Counted from the first letter of the stretch, positions 60,101 through 62,215 are shown. The stretch: 64,000 nucleotides of DNA from Euptelea pleiosperma (GCA_035048495.1 CM068540.1:16414829-16478828); one strand, 5' to 3'. Made by a program: numbers and translations. Notes: generated by a model not told the origin, from the sequence alone.

Positions 60101-61649
60101 TTCTTTTACCGATTAAACAAATTTAAATAATTCTGCCATCAACTGTGGATCATAAATAATTCTGCCATCAACTGTGGATCATTTTTTTAGTTTCTCTGTT
60201 ATATTTTAGTTAAAAGGTCCCATAACAATTAAGAAGAGAAAGTTAATAGGACCCTTAACAAGGAACTGGTAAGTGATTAGGTTTAGGGATGTTTGTGTAA
60301 TCGGTGATGATTTGATGATACATGGTTTTGATTTTTCTTTGTAAAAGATGTTTTGCTTCTATAATTGTGAATATAAAGTAAGTTTTCTCGAGTCCATATC
60401 GGGATTGCCAGGTAAACCATGTTTCTATTTTCTCTATGTGGTTTTACAAAACTTTGTCATTGTTGGGATGTTTGAACAATAGGCGGTTCTTATAGTAATA
60501 GAAGACATTACCGGAGATTGGTAAGGTTACTGGGTGGTTTTTAGAACGGGTATCTATTTGGGAAGGGTTTTGAAATCAAGAGGGAGGACTTTTTTAGTAA
60601 TTTGAAGATTGTTATTCATGGAGGTCTAGCTGAGAATTTTTCTATTGGCTAATTTTGTATAGTTATCTTTCTATTTTCTAGGGAATGCTCTTCACTGTCT
60701 ATTTTCTAGTTATTGATCAAAAAGAAGATTTATATGTATATGTACATTGTTTCATACTTTTCTAACTCAAAATAAAAAACTCTATGAATCTTATATTCTT
60801 GCATATTTTGAATCTACATTCAATTTGAATCTACATTCAATTTGAATCCTCCCCCTTGCAATTTTTTTATCCGATTTGACTTTGACAACATTGGTCCCGC
60901 TAATGTAAATATTGATGGATATACTAGTATTTTTATAAATGTTACTCTTCTACGAATGAAATGTAGACAATTATATTTAGATAATGAAAAATACTTCTTT
61001 TGCTGGGTAAGCTAGGATCCAACTTGGCCTCATGGTTGCAGTACAGAACATTAACTAGTTGAATGTTGAGTATCATATGCTTTTATGCTTATGTTTAATT
61101 TCCCCTAGATGATTTAAAAATACTTGGTTGTATACCTACTTTTTTCATTGCAGCAACGTCACGGCAGGACGAGTTCCAAGGAAGCTGAAACTTCTGACAC
61201 AGTGCTAAAACTTGCAGTTTCAACTCCGAAAGGGTCTGACCACTTTATGAAGCCCACGTGTTTTCAATGATTTTTCTCACATTCAGGATTTTGTTGAATT
61301 TTACCTCCACTCTTTAACTCTTGCTGAACTTGTATTTACCTCCAGGGGCCATAAGAGGACACATGGAGAATTAGGTATTCCAGATGAGCTTACTGGTTCC
61401 AGAACATCTAGAACAACTCAGAAGAAGAGAGAGAAGAAACGTAAATTCAACACCCCCAGTACAAATGAGCACCACAAGTCGACTGGTATTGGCAGTGAAA
61501 GCAAATGGTTCCTCAAAACTGGGCACTCACATTCAGAGAAAATACAGAAGGGTCAGTCCAGAGGAAGCAGAAGCCACACCAAAAGGAAGGACTTCAAAAA
61601 GCCCACTAACGGAAGAAAGGAAAGGAAAGGATGGGGCAGAAAGAAATGA
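413..61649 (+). CDS. RRP12: RRP12-like ribosome biogenesis protein (16 exons, 5' end outside window)
   Basis: Joined from 16 exons listed separately; together 2460 nt, 819 codons plus TGA, no internal stop, all phases compatible. Family knowledge: RRP12 is a nucleolar/nuclear HEAT-repeat protein needed for pre-rRNA processing and for export of pre-ribosomal subunits. Sequence evidence: helical-repeat segments throughout; a NUC173-like region in exons 2-5 (about window residues 99-270) with the signature [14 protein letters not shown]; the segments [15 protein letters not shown] and [18 protein letters not shown] typical of the C-terminal half; and a lysine/arginine-rich tail (residues about 720-819) suited to nucleolar targeting. 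The N-terminal part must lie upstream of base 1. Introns 1, 2, 3 and 6 exceed 10 kb and are filled with transposons, yet the reading frame is unbroken, which argues for a functional gene. Function is inferred from family resemblance. Confidence 0.9.
708..1784 (+). other. Intron 1, first part, no gene seen
   Basis: Start of the 10.5-kb intron 1 (708-11227). The DNA is AT-rich with T-tracts and I see no coding potential. The boundary with the L1 remnant at about 1785 is approximate. Confidence 0.6.
1785..2850 (+). mobile_element. L1-type LINE remnant (RT core and C-terminal end)
   Basis: From about 1785 the + strand reads a non-LTR reverse transcriptase block: [17 protein letters not shown], then [19 protein letters not shown], then [20 protein letters not shown]. 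The catalytic FADD part is missing: at about 2112 it jumps into unrelated DNA (2112-2450). At 2455-2530 a zinc-binding motif [19 protein letters not shown] resumes, and 2610-2840 reads the usual LINE C-terminus ([18 protein letters not shown]). It is a dead copy with an internal deletion or replacement. The 2165-2450 segment encodes an unrecognised stretch ([20 protein letters not shown]). Confidence 0.8.
2870..3760 (+). mobile_element. Copia retrotransposon 3' fragment (RT end, RNase H, LTR)
   Basis: Broken reading frames on + give the end of a Copia reverse transcriptase ([14 protein letters not shown]), then RNase H pieces ([46 protein letters not shown]) and a terminal segment [17 protein letters not shown] polypurine tract GAGGGGGAG follows at 3505-3513. 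The sequence from 3514 (TGTAGAACTATG...) to about 3760 is then the probable 3' LTR, with a TATA-like stretch near 3640. The 5' two thirds of the element are absent. It lies in sense orientation in intron 1. Confidence 0.75.
4029..4165 (+). mobile_element. Degraded hAT-type MITE relative
   Basis: The segment beginning AGGAGTCTCAATGGGTCGG and continuing GTTCTGGTTC matches the reverse complement of the right end of the better preserved element at 28334-28749. The rest is too decayed to find the other end, and no target duplication is visible. Confidence 0.5.
4250..5200 (-). other. Unrecognised gene-like stretch interrupted by a TA repeat
   Basis: On the minus strand, 5107-4745 reads an open 120-codon frame with a coherent, polar composition (for example [19 protein letters not shown], then [12 protein letters not shown]). 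Beyond a (TA)n tract at 4700-4737 another minus-strand stretch ([17 protein letters not shown]) continues to 4546. I do not recognise a family. It may be a gene fragment captured by a transposon, or an old retroelement leader. It directly abuts Copia element A at 5201. Confidence 0.3.
4700..4737. repeat. (TA)n microsatellite
   Basis: About 19 uninterrupted TA units. Confidence 0.95.
5201..5408 (-). repeat. Copia A 3' LTR
   Basis: A 208-bp LTR with TG...CA ends. It matches 9895-9990 plus 10684-10805 of the opposite LTR. Confidence 0.88.
5416..8515 (-). pseudogene. Copia A pol pseudogene (integrase, RT, RNase H)
   Basis: Read from high to low coordinates. The integrase core is at 7934-7695 ([30 protein letters not shown], carrying the final catalytic glutamate in GVVEH). 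A proline/serine-rich linker follows at 7513-6971 ([14 protein letters not shown]). The RT C-terminus is at 6204-5908 ([35 protein letters not shown]) and RNase H at 5808-5416 ([27 protein letters not shown]). The central RT with the YVDD site is not recoverable because of deletions and an inserted LINE piece near 6475-6560. Multiple stops make it non-functional. Confidence 0.8.
6475..6560 (-). mobile_element. Short LINE 3'-end fragment inside Copia A
   Basis: The segment TTTTTTTGATAAGTG... with GGTCGAGATGACC resembles the minus-strand 3' ends of the L1 copies at 26341 and 55010 (TTGATAAGTGTAAGCTTTATT; GTCGAGATGACC). It is a tiny 5'-truncated insertion. Confidence 0.55.
8590..9330 (-). pseudogene. 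Copia A gag pseudogene
   Basis: Minus-strand pieces: 9271-9059 ([20 protein letters not shown], the usual gag helical region), 9025-8828, and 8764-8590 with a glycine/arginine-rich end ([12 protein letters not shown]). Frames are broken between the pieces. A short LINE-like tail (8528-8588, TTTTTTTGATAAATG...) interrupts the end. Confidence 0.65.
9991..10022. repeat. (AC)n microsatellite
   Basis: AC repeat with one G interruption at the left edge of the DNA inserted in the Copia A LTR, followed by a short AT repeat. Confidence 0.9.
10034..10683 (-). pseudogene. ndhD: Organelle-derived insert with plastid ndhD fragment
   Basis: The minus strand at about 10590-10525 reads [15 protein letters not shown] followed by KSPIIP. 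This is nearly identical to the conserved segment of plastid NdhD (NADH dehydrogenase-like complex subunit 4) as I recall it. The similarity stops abruptly after KSPIIP and begins only just before LEIIFY, so the insert is either a mosaic of plastid pieces or a rearranged copy. The remaining bases look organelle-like but I could not assign them. It is a nuclear plastid-DNA insertion, not a working gene. The end points are set by the breaks in the surrounding LTR. Confidence 0.65.
10806..11227 (+). other. End of intron 1
   Basis: Original intron DNA between Copia A and the next exon, with T-rich tracts. The acceptor TTTGTAG ends at 11227. No gene seen. Confidence 0.6.
11228..11319 (+). CDS. RRP12: RRP12-like, second visible exon
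   Basis: A 92-nt exon between TTTGTTTGTAG and CAT|GTAATA. It reads [18 protein letters not shown] followed by [13 protein letters not shown], and converts phase 1 to phase 0. Its addition is required: without it the exons at 413 and 22370 do not share a frame. Flanked by introns of 10,520 and 11,050 bp, it is an isolated micro-island of coding sequence. Confidence 0.88.
11320..12289 (+). other. Intron 2, first part, no gene seen
   Basis: Start of intron 2 (11320-22369). AT-rich. From about 12000 A-rich and repetitive (two near-identical AATTGTCAAGAATAAAAAAA units at 12097-12135), possibly the 3' non-coding end of the adjacent hAT copy. Confidence 0.5.
12290..14276 (-). pseudogene. hAT-superfamily transposase pseudogene
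   Basis: Minus strand, read downwards. 14276-13920 has an N-terminal-to-middle part ([37 protein letters not shown], then CW) typical of plant DUF659/hAT transposases. 13384-13178 is the central helical part ([20 protein letters not shown]). 12900-12290 is the C-terminal dimerisation region ([38 protein letters not shown]) followed by an acidic D/E run. Stops and frameshifts separate the pieces. The N-terminal zinc finger is missing because Copia C1 starts abruptly at 14277. Confidence 0.82.
14277..14598 (+). repeat. Copia C1 5' LTR
   Basis: 322 bp, TG...CA ended, in sense orientation. It shares the short repeated ACTATTCACGTGA-type motifs and the T-rich 3' part with the C3 and solo LTRs. 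Confidence 0.88.
14277..15454 (+). mobile_element. Copia C1 (sense), 5' LTR, leader and gag start
   Basis: The LTR 14277-14598 (TGTTGGAGTTTA...TTTACAACA) is the same family as the LTRs of Copia C3. The leader up to 15325 matches the C3 leader in inverse orientation. The gag start reads [19 protein letters not shown] from 15325. The sequence then breaks at about 15454 into family B DNA. The PBS is almost completely lost (see findings). The gag continues at 20294-20716. It is inserted in the hAT pseudogene. Confidence 0.82.
15455..18121 (-). pseudogene. Copia B1 pol pseudogene
   Basis: Protease at 18121-17990 ([16 protein letters not shown]; the catalytic DSG has become DSR). Integrase pieces at 17660-16900 ([32 protein letters not shown]). 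Linker at 16868-16330. RT at 16330-15745, containing [18 protein letters not shown] and [14 protein letters not shown], where the YVDD site reads YVDG. A second copy of the RT start follows at 15744-15455 ([18 protein letters not shown]). Stops and frameshifts occur throughout, and two catalytic sites are altered. Confidence 0.82.
18149..19314 (-). pseudogene. Copia B1 gag pseudogene
   Basis: Starts at 19314 ([19 protein letters not shown]). The first helical block reads [21 protein letters not shown] stop interrupts it near 18897 and the frame resumes at 18804-18433 ([20 protein letters not shown]). The zinc knuckle [15 protein letters not shown] (CX2CX4HX4C) is at about 18410-18355. Close homologue of the B2 gag at 33353-32500. 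Confidence 0.8.
20072..20293 (-). repeat. Copia B1 5' LTR
   Basis: 222 bp, strongly similar to the two B2 LTRs (27970-28188 and 34128-34340). Confidence 0.88.
20294..20716 (+). pseudogene. Copia C1 gag continuation
   Basis: The + strand reads the part of gag that follows the segment lost at B1: [18 protein letters not shown], then further broken frames matching the C3 gag ([12 protein letters not shown]). Similarity to C3 ends at about 20716, so pol and the 3' LTR are missing. Confidence 0.75.
20717..21100 (+). other. Intron 2, unassigned
   Basis: No gene seen. The right part contains AGACGTCTCGTTCC and CTGAACGAGACCAAG, resembling a segment near 50470-50515, so it may be part of a dispersed repeat. 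Confidence 0.4.
21101..22050 (+). mobile_element. L1-type LINE 3' end with RNase H domain
   Basis: Broken + frames read a zinc-binding segment ([18 protein letters not shown]), then an RNase H-like region ([34 protein letters not shown]), and end with a non-coding tail (CAGTAAACGAATTTCGTTAATT followed by A-rich DNA). A 5'-truncated, dead copy, sense to the host gene. Confidence 0.72.
22370..22580 (+). CDS. RRP12: RRP12-like, third visible exon (NUC173 region)
   Basis: Acceptor ATCTGCAG at 22369, phase 0 entry, reads [18 protein letters not shown], then [16 protein letters not shown] and [18 protein letters not shown]. Donor AAAG|GTATCC at 22580/22581, leaving phase 1. This is one of the best conserved blocks of the family. 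Confidence 0.92.
22581..24297 (+). other. Intron 3, first part: duplicated donor-side sequence and unassigned repeats
   Basis: Start of the 12.7-kb intron 3. The sequence at the donor (22578-22635) recurs diverged at 23842-23897. Between them lie short inverted motifs (CAGTTTGTCTCG and CGAGACGAACTG near 22760-22818) and a stretch rich in ATACGGACAC/GTCGACACG words (23200-23400) typical of a plant repeat. No gene seen. Confidence 0.5.
24298..24665 (+). other. Intron 3, AT-rich stretch with (TTA)n
   Basis: No coding potential. A (TTA)n microsatellite occupies about 24388-24416. The motif GTCAAGCCCTGACATCC at about 24301 looks like a transposon terminus but I could not pair it. Confidence 0.5.
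24674..25821 (+). mobile_element. L1-type LINE, 5'-truncated
   Basis: Broken frames read the post-RT region [17 protein letters not shown], then [20 protein letters not shown], then [20 protein letters not shown], and a zinc-binding region around 25320. The tail is ATCAATAAAGCTTATATTTATC. AATAATAG occurs at both edges (24666-24673 and 25822-25829), a plausible 8-bp target duplication. Confidence 0.8.
25830..26340 (+). other. Intron 3, unassigned AT-rich DNA
   Basis: No gene or recognisable element; A-rich with several homopolymer tracts. Confidence 0.5.
26341..26825 (-). mobile_element. L1-type LINE 3' end, antisense
   Basis: The minus strand reads [50 protein letters not shown] and [19 protein letters not shown], the typical C-terminus of plant L1 ORF2. 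The 3' tail is at 26341 (reverse complement AATAAAGCTTACACTTATC). Confidence 0.78.
26826..27003 (+). mobile_element. Possible short LINE tail
   Basis: 26900-27000 reads like the non-coding end of an L1 copy in sense orientation (TTTCAATAAAGATTTACCTTACC followed by an A/T run). Only the tail is present. Confidence 0.4.
27004..27155 (+). mobile_element. tRNA-like SINE candidate
   Basis: GTTGGTCAGGGTGTGGGG (box A-like) is followed after about 30 bases by GGGATCGAGTC (box B-like), then a body and an AT-rich tail TTTACCTATCAAAATAAA. That tail resembles the 3' tails of the local L1 copies. The total length of about 150 bp fits a SINE. No second copy was found here to confirm it. Confidence 0.45.
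27156..27969 (+). other. Intron 3, unassigned AT-rich DNA
   Basis: No gene seen. 27740-27930 contains a stretch (AATATCTTTCAATCTGCAAG, GGAAAGCTATCGTCGAAATC) that reads like LTR or transposon non-coding sequence, not assignable here. Confidence 0.4.
27970..28188 (-). repeat. Copia B2 3' LTR
   Basis: 219 bp with TG...CA ends, very similar to 34128-34340. Confidence 0.9.
28334..28749. mobile_element. hAT-type MITE (416 bp)
   Basis: Terminal inverted repeats TAGGGGTGTC...GACACCCCTA. Flanks CCCCAGAT (28326-28333) and CCCTAGAT (28750-28757) form an 8-bp target duplication with one mismatch, as expected for hAT elements. The interior consists of diverged ACCGGAAC/AACCGAAACC words. Inserted in the 3' region of Copia B2; no coding capacity. 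Confidence 0.85.
28750..32165 (-). pseudogene. Copia B2 pol pseudogene
   Basis: Protease near 32150 ([20 protein letters not shown] changed to DSE). Integrase 31940-31413 ([20 protein letters not shown]) continuing after the solo LTR at 31080-30600 ([32 protein letters not shown]). Linker at 30525-30014. RT at 30013-29099, containing [20 protein letters not shown] and [14 protein letters not shown], so the active site reads YIDD. RNase H at 28975-28750 ([18 protein letters not shown]). Several stops and frameshifts, for example between 29696 and 29659. Confidence 0.83.
31086..31407 (-). repeat. Solo LTR of Copia family C
   Basis: 322 bp matching the LTRs of C3, in the same orientation (TGTTGTAAATAAGG...AACTCCAACA on +). 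Flanked by GTATC at 31081-31085 and at 31408-31412, a perfect 5-bp duplication. No internal region remains. Confidence 0.93.
32500..33353 (-). pseudogene. Copia B2 gag pseudogene
   Basis: Starts at 33353 ([19 protein letters not shown]), with [20 protein letters not shown], a frameshift near 33100, and [20 protein letters not shown] near 32740. The zinc-knuckle part is broken downstream at 32460-32380. Confidence 0.8.
33797..33819 (+). repeat. Run of 23 G
   Basis: Uninterrupted G23 in the leader region of Copia B2; B1 has only GATTGGGGAGGACTAG at the matching place (19745-19760). Confidence 0.95.
34128..34340 (-). repeat. Copia B2 5' LTR
   Basis: 213 bp with TG...CA ends; PBS adjacent at 34112-34127. 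Confidence 0.9.
34341..35329 (+). other. End of intron 3, no gene seen
   Basis: T-rich intron DNA ending in a polypyrimidine tract and the acceptor TATTTTCAG at 35329. Confidence 0.6.
35330..35511 (+). CDS. RRP12: RRP12-like, fourth visible exon (NUC173 signature)
   Basis: Phase 1 in, phase 0 out, donor CAG|GTATTG. Reads [18 protein letters not shown], then [18 protein letters not shown] and [14 protein letters not shown]. The [14 protein letters not shown] block is the most diagnostic segment of the NUC173 domain in this gene. Confidence 0.93.
35670..35912 (+). CDS. RRP12: RRP12-like, fifth visible exon
   Basis: 243 nt, phase 0 to 0, between TTCATGTAG and AAG|GTATCC. Starts ELVNQNKS, has a polar serine-rich linker ([13 protein letters not shown]), and returns to repeat helices ([20 protein letters not shown]). 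Confidence 0.9.
35913..36378 (+). other. Intron 5 (466 bp)
   Basis: Short T-rich intron without transposon signals; acceptor TTTTTCCAG at 36378. Confidence 0.75.
36379..36569 (+). CDS. RRP12: RRP12-like, sixth visible exon
   Basis: 191 nt, phase 0 in and phase 2 out. Reads [19 protein letters not shown] then [18 protein letters not shown], followed by a hydrophilic stretch rich in K, E, N and Q, probably a flexible linker. Donor CAGAG|GTAGTG at 36569/36570. Confidence 0.87.
36570..37079 (+). other. Start of intron 6, no gene seen
   Basis: AT-rich beginning of the 12.6-kb intron 6 (36570-49173), up to the LTR pair at 37080. Confidence 0.6.
37080..38465 (+). mobile_element. Short LTR retrotransposon without pol (LARD/TRIM-like)
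   Basis: A direct repeat pair begins at 37080 (TAATGCGGGAGCATTCTG) and 38123 (TGATGCAGGAGCATTCTA). Each continues for at least 340 bp with shared blocks such as GTCTAAGCAAATAGCCAAAG. Directly after the first repeat is TGGTATCTGAGCCG (37489-37502), a good iMet-type PBS. Directly before the second is CCAGGAGGGTT, a purine tract. The internal region is only about 630 bp and holds a (GAA)n run and no protease, integrase or RT. It is thus a non-autonomous LTR element in sense orientation. The second LTR is cut by the RTE copy at about 38466. Confidence 0.75.
37598..37647 (+). repeat. (GAA)n microsatellite
   Basis: About 16 GAA units inside the non-autonomous LTR element. Confidence 0.92.
38466..39371 (-). 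mobile_element. RTE-type LINE reverse transcriptase, part 1
   Basis: The minus strand reads, downwards from 39371: [38 protein letters not shown], then [40 protein letters not shown], and [19 protein letters not shown]. This is the RT of plant RTE LINEs with many stops. It continues on the far side of the hAT-type insertion at 45817. Confidence 0.8.
40378..40705 (-). repeat. Copia C3 3' LTR
   Basis: 328 bp with TG...CA ends. Differs from the 5' LTR mainly in TA-repeat length and one fewer ACTATTCACG-type unit. Confidence 0.94.
40713..42941 (-). pseudogene. Copia C3 pol, linker, RT and RNase H
   Basis: Read downwards. The integrase tail starts at 42941 ([20 protein letters not shown]) and the linker follows. 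RT begins near 42170 ([19 protein letters not shown]), has [18 protein letters not shown], and shows the active site [14 protein letters not shown]. RNase H follows ([36 protein letters not shown]) and the frame ends at 40713. Three in-frame stops: TGA at 42059-42057 (after YKA), TGA at about 41376 (after MFQ), TAG at about 41076 (after WRSKK). The other copies place arginine (YKARL; FQRLV) at the first two sites. Confidence 0.88.
42980..44023 (-). pseudogene. Copia C3 pol, protease and integrase
   Basis: Protease [17 protein letters not shown] carries the intact DSG site. The integrase zinc-binding part has [16 protein letters not shown] and [11 protein letters not shown]. The core shows the three acidic residues in [20 protein letters not shown] and [12 protein letters not shown]. 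The frame ends VPKHY followed by a stop where tryptophan is expected (TGG to TAG), and an indel near 42950 shifts the frame into the next segment. Confidence 0.88.
44037..44840 (-). pseudogene. Copia C3 gag, N-terminally deleted
   Basis: 267 codons: [57 protein letters not shown], and the zinc knuckle [19 protein letters not shown] (CX2CX4HX4C). Compared with C1, which has [17 protein letters not shown] ahead of this region, the first part of gag appears deleted near 44840. A frameshift separates the end of gag (44037) from the protease frame (44023). Confidence 0.85.
45411..45765 (-). repeat. Copia C3 5' LTR
   Basis: 355 bp, flanked by the PBS at 45399-45410 and target duplication GGGCT at 45766-45770. 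Confidence 0.94.
45622..45745. promoter_or_regulatory. G-box (CACGTG) cluster in Copia C3 5' LTR
   Basis: Six exact CACGTG hexamers in about 125 bp. Four lie in tandem units of the form ACTATTCACGTGAC and two in CCCACGTGGG. CACGTG is the plant G-box bound by bZIP and bHLH factors. The region is at the upstream end of the element's LTR (U3 side), so a promoter role for the retrotransposon is plausible. Function is inferred. Confidence 0.6.
45817..45912 (-). mobile_element. RTE-type LINE reverse transcriptase, part 2
   Basis: The minus strand reads [20 protein letters not shown], the conserved RTE block immediately upstream of the PTEVWK segment at 39371. The two parts were one frame before the hAT-type insertion. 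Confidence 0.78.
45941..46860 (-). pseudogene. Copia D gag pseudogene
   Basis: Minus strand: the N-terminal helical part is degraded (46860-46500), then [39 protein letters not shown] and ILGRDPPPS, then a region with a zinc-knuckle remnant ([20 protein letters not shown]) in which spacing and residues are altered. Several stops. Confidence 0.7.
47040..47530 (+). repeat. Diverged GC-rich tandem repeat in Copia D leader
   Basis: Five to seven imperfect units of roughly 80-110 bp, sharing CCTTCTGGAGGGTGCGGTTG and CACCTCCTGGGAGGT words. Translated on the minus strand this gives a proline-rich repeat, but no start or conserved frame supports a protein. Confidence 0.65.
48071..48324 (-). other. 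Unrecognised open stretch
   Basis: The minus strand 48327-48079 is open (82 codons, with [19 protein letters not shown]). I do not recognise it. It lies between the Copia D LTR and a tandem repeat and is probably a transposon remnant. Confidence 0.25.
48325..48640 (+). repeat. Three tandem units of about 135 bp
   Basis: Units begin AAGGTGAAGGTGGGTTTTGA (about 48328), AAGATAAAGGCGGGTTTTGA (about 48462) and AGGGTGAAGTCAGGCTTTCA (about 48595). The first two share TTTAATGAGATCAGTAA and ATCAACACTCACAAACTT-type words. The third is incomplete. Confidence 0.7.
48641..49173 (+). other. End of intron 6, no gene seen
   Basis: AT-rich intron DNA. A 21-bp direct repeat (GACTAATCAATCATGCACTA and one more base) occurs at about 48793 and 48861. 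Acceptor TTATGCAG at 49173. Confidence 0.6.
49174..49267 (+). CDS. RRP12: RRP12-like, seventh visible exon
   Basis: 94 nt completing phase 2 to phase 0. Reads [18 protein letters not shown] then [13 protein letters not shown], donor CAG|GTATGA. The arginine codon is split across the 12.6-kb intron (AG + G). Confidence 0.92.
49405..49461 (+). CDS. RRP12: RRP12-like, eighth visible exon
   Basis: A 57-nt microexon, [19 protein letters not shown], phase 0 to 0, between TTTTTAG and GAG|GTTTGT. Confidence 0.9.
49531..49665 (+). CDS. RRP12: RRP12-like, ninth visible exon
   Basis: 135 nt, phase 0 to 0. Reads [19 protein letters not shown], then [20 protein letters not shown]. Acceptor TTTTGCAG, donor AAG|GTCAGA. 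Confidence 0.92.
49666..50069 (+). other. Intron 9, first part, no gene seen
   Basis: AT-rich, no recognisable element before the RTE tail at about 50070. Confidence 0.6.
50070..50430 (-). mobile_element. RTE-type LINE 3' end
   Basis: The minus strand reads remnants of the RTE C-terminus ([27 protein letters not shown] then [13 protein letters not shown]). It ends in the complement of ACCTTATCCCAATTCTTTGG, a typical plant RTE end. Dead fragment in intron 9. Confidence 0.65.
50431..51006 (+). other. End of intron 9, no gene seen
   Basis: T-rich DNA with a 17-T run near 50727. 50455-50515 contains AAGACGTCTTGCTGCG and GCTGAACGAGACCGAG, similar to 21050-21105. Acceptor ATGTGCAG at 51006. Confidence 0.5.
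51007..51075 (+). CDS. RRP12: RRP12-like, tenth visible exon
   Basis: 69 nt, [19 protein letters not shown] then TLKD, phase 0 to 0, donor GAT|GTAAGA. Confidence 0.9.
51076..52262 (+). other. Intron 10, first part, no gene seen
   Basis: Contains a (TC)n microsatellite (51104-51139) and AT-rich DNA; no convincing coding region or element. Confidence 0.55.
51104..51139 (+). repeat. (TC)n microsatellite
   Basis: About 18 TC units 29 bp downstream of the donor of intron 10, on the sense strand a pyrimidine tract. Confidence 0.93.
52263..52956 (+). pseudogene. Unrecognised coding segment in intron 10 (one frameshift)
   Basis: Frame 1 from 52263 gives 148 codons ([57 protein letters not shown]). 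Near 52690 coding continues in another frame with [56 protein letters not shown] and ends in TAG at 52956. Both frames have protein-like composition, so one old gene-like ORF of about 230 codons with a single frameshift is likely. I do not recognise the family. The layout (small domain with a KGW-type segment, then a carboxyl domain) could fit ORF1 of a plant retroelement, but that is a guess. It cannot be an exon of the host gene, since phases already match without it. Confidence 0.45.
52957..53491 (+). other. End of intron 10, no gene seen
   Basis: AT-rich intron DNA; acceptor GATTATGCAG at 53491. Confidence 0.6.
53492..53605 (+). CDS. RRP12: RRP12-like, eleventh visible exon
   Basis: 114 nt, phase 0 to 0. 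Reads [20 protein letters not shown] then [18 protein letters not shown], donor ATG|GTAGCT. Confidence 0.92.
53606..54129 (+). other. Intron 11, first part, no gene seen
   Basis: AT-rich start of the 3.4-kb intron 11. Confidence 0.6.
54130..54990 (-). mobile_element. Copia gag fragment
   Basis: Minus strand pieces from 54975 down: [48 protein letters not shown] (zinc-knuckle remnant near 54605-54570), and a coiled-coil-like end [20 protein letters not shown]. This is the usual layout of a plant Copia gag C-terminal half. No LTR seen. Confidence 0.6.
55000..55470 (-). mobile_element. L1-type LINE 3' end, antisense
   Basis: The minus strand reads [48 protein letters not shown] and [16 protein letters not shown], typical for the L1 C-terminus. 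The tail lies at about 55000-55030 (complement of TTTTTAATAAAATTTTATAC). Closely related to the copy at 26341-26825. Confidence 0.8.
55471..57007 (+). other. End of intron 11, no gene seen
   Basis: AT-rich intron DNA. 56290-56460 has a weak LINE-tail appearance (AATTAGTTTGAGG...CAAATGCTTAGCC... then TTAATACAATATTACC) that I cannot confirm. Acceptor TTTTGTTAG at 57007. Confidence 0.5.
57008..57169 (+). CDS. RRP12: RRP12-like, twelfth visible exon
   Basis: 162 nt, phase 0 to 0. Reads [40 protein letters not shown] and [14 protein letters not shown], one of the best conserved HEAT-repeat blocks of the family. Donor AAA|GTGAGT. Confidence 0.94.
57254..57382 (+). CDS. RRP12: RRP12-like, thirteenth visible exon (GC donor follows)
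   Basis: 129 nt, phase 0 to 0. Reads [18 protein letters not shown] then [20 protein letters not shown]. The exon ends TCAAAG and the intron begins GCATGT; no GT gives the right frame, so a GC-AG intron is used here. Confidence 0.9.
57490..57591 (+). CDS. RRP12: RRP12-like, fourteenth visible exon
   Basis: 102 nt, phase 0 to 0. Reads [20 protein letters not shown] then [14 protein letters not shown], donor GAG|GTAATC. Confidence 0.94.
57592..57876 (+). other. Start of intron 14, no gene seen
   Basis: Ordinary intron DNA preceding the MITE target duplication. Confidence 0.6.
57885..58711. mobile_element. hAT-type MITE (827 bp)
   Basis: Ends CAAAGTTTGAAAAGGC and, inverted, CAAAGTTTAAAAAGGC: 16-bp inverted repeats with one difference. 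Flanks TGTACGTG (57877-57884) and TGTACCTG (58712-58719) form an 8-bp duplication with one mismatch. Subterminal GAGGCTTACGCCTTGAGG and GAGGCGTAAGCCTC words are also inverted. No coding capacity. Confidence 0.85.
58712..61153 (+). other. Rest of intron 14, no gene seen
   Basis: AT-rich, with two small tandem duplications (29 bp at 60125-60182; an 18-bp unit near 60810-60846). No gene or recognisable element. Acceptor CATTGCAG at 61153. Confidence 0.6.
60125..60182 (+). repeat. 29-bp perfect tandem duplication
   Basis: Two head-to-tail copies of AAATAATTCTGCCATCAACT followed by GTGGATCAT. Confidence 0.95.
61154..61233 (+). CDS. RRP12: RRP12-like, fifteenth visible exon
   Basis: 80 nt, phase 0 in and phase 2 out. 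Reads [20 protein letters not shown] then AVSTPK, donor AAAGG|GTCTGA. Start of the hydrophilic C-terminal tail. Confidence 0.88.
61346..61649 (+). CDS. RRP12: RRP12-like, last exon
   Basis: 304 nt, entering in phase 2 after ACCTCCAG. Reads [18 protein letters not shown], then a very basic tail ([31 protein letters not shown]) ending GRKK and TGA at 61647-61649. The basic tail is probably a nucleolar localisation and RNA-binding segment. The alternative frame from an ATG at 61384 is open but lacks this family pattern. Confidence 0.88.
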
Positions 61650-62215
61650 GTAAAACAAGTAGACCACTGGTTTCATAGACCGGCCCTTGACTTATCCACA
61701 GGCACAGGAACGAAGCTAGGCAACACCAAAGAACTAATAAATGAGGAGATGTTGGGACGTGTACATGTTCGGAAAATCAAATGCCTCTGCACCATATGGA
61801 ATGCACTTGATCACATTCCTATGGGATATGCTATAAATGTGGGAAAAGTAGTTGAGTTCGCTTGGAGAGCTATTTATATATATTTGGATAATCTTTCATT
61901 GTTAGTGACCTGATGGAAGATACGGGTCTTTCGTCTCTGCTACAAAGATGGATCTGAAATCCTCTGAAAATGGAGTGGCGCATCTATGCAATCAAATGGT
62001 GGTTATTGGCATGGAGGAGAATCTCCTATCAATTTATGTTTACAATTTTTATTGTGACAACTTGATGCATTGGATGACGATGAGGCTCCAGATACCGACC
62101 ATTTGGTATCTCAGGTATTTGTAATTTATATATATTTCTTTTTCTTATATATATATTTTTTGAGTTTAACTGCTCGTCTCACATGGGTGCTGCTGTTTGT
62201 TTCAATAATGAAAGC
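61650..62215 (+). other. Probable 3' untranslated region
   Basis: Follows the stop codon. AATAATGAAAGC near 62203 is the nearest poly(A)-signal-like sequence, so the end is only approximate. There is no clear coding segment, although 62066-62115 encodes a short acidic run (see findings). Confidence 0.4.

Noticed and set aside
61384..61653. Alternative + strand ORF starting [11 protein letters not shown]
   Set aside because: It overlaps the last host exon in another frame; splice phase and the basic tail support the other frame.
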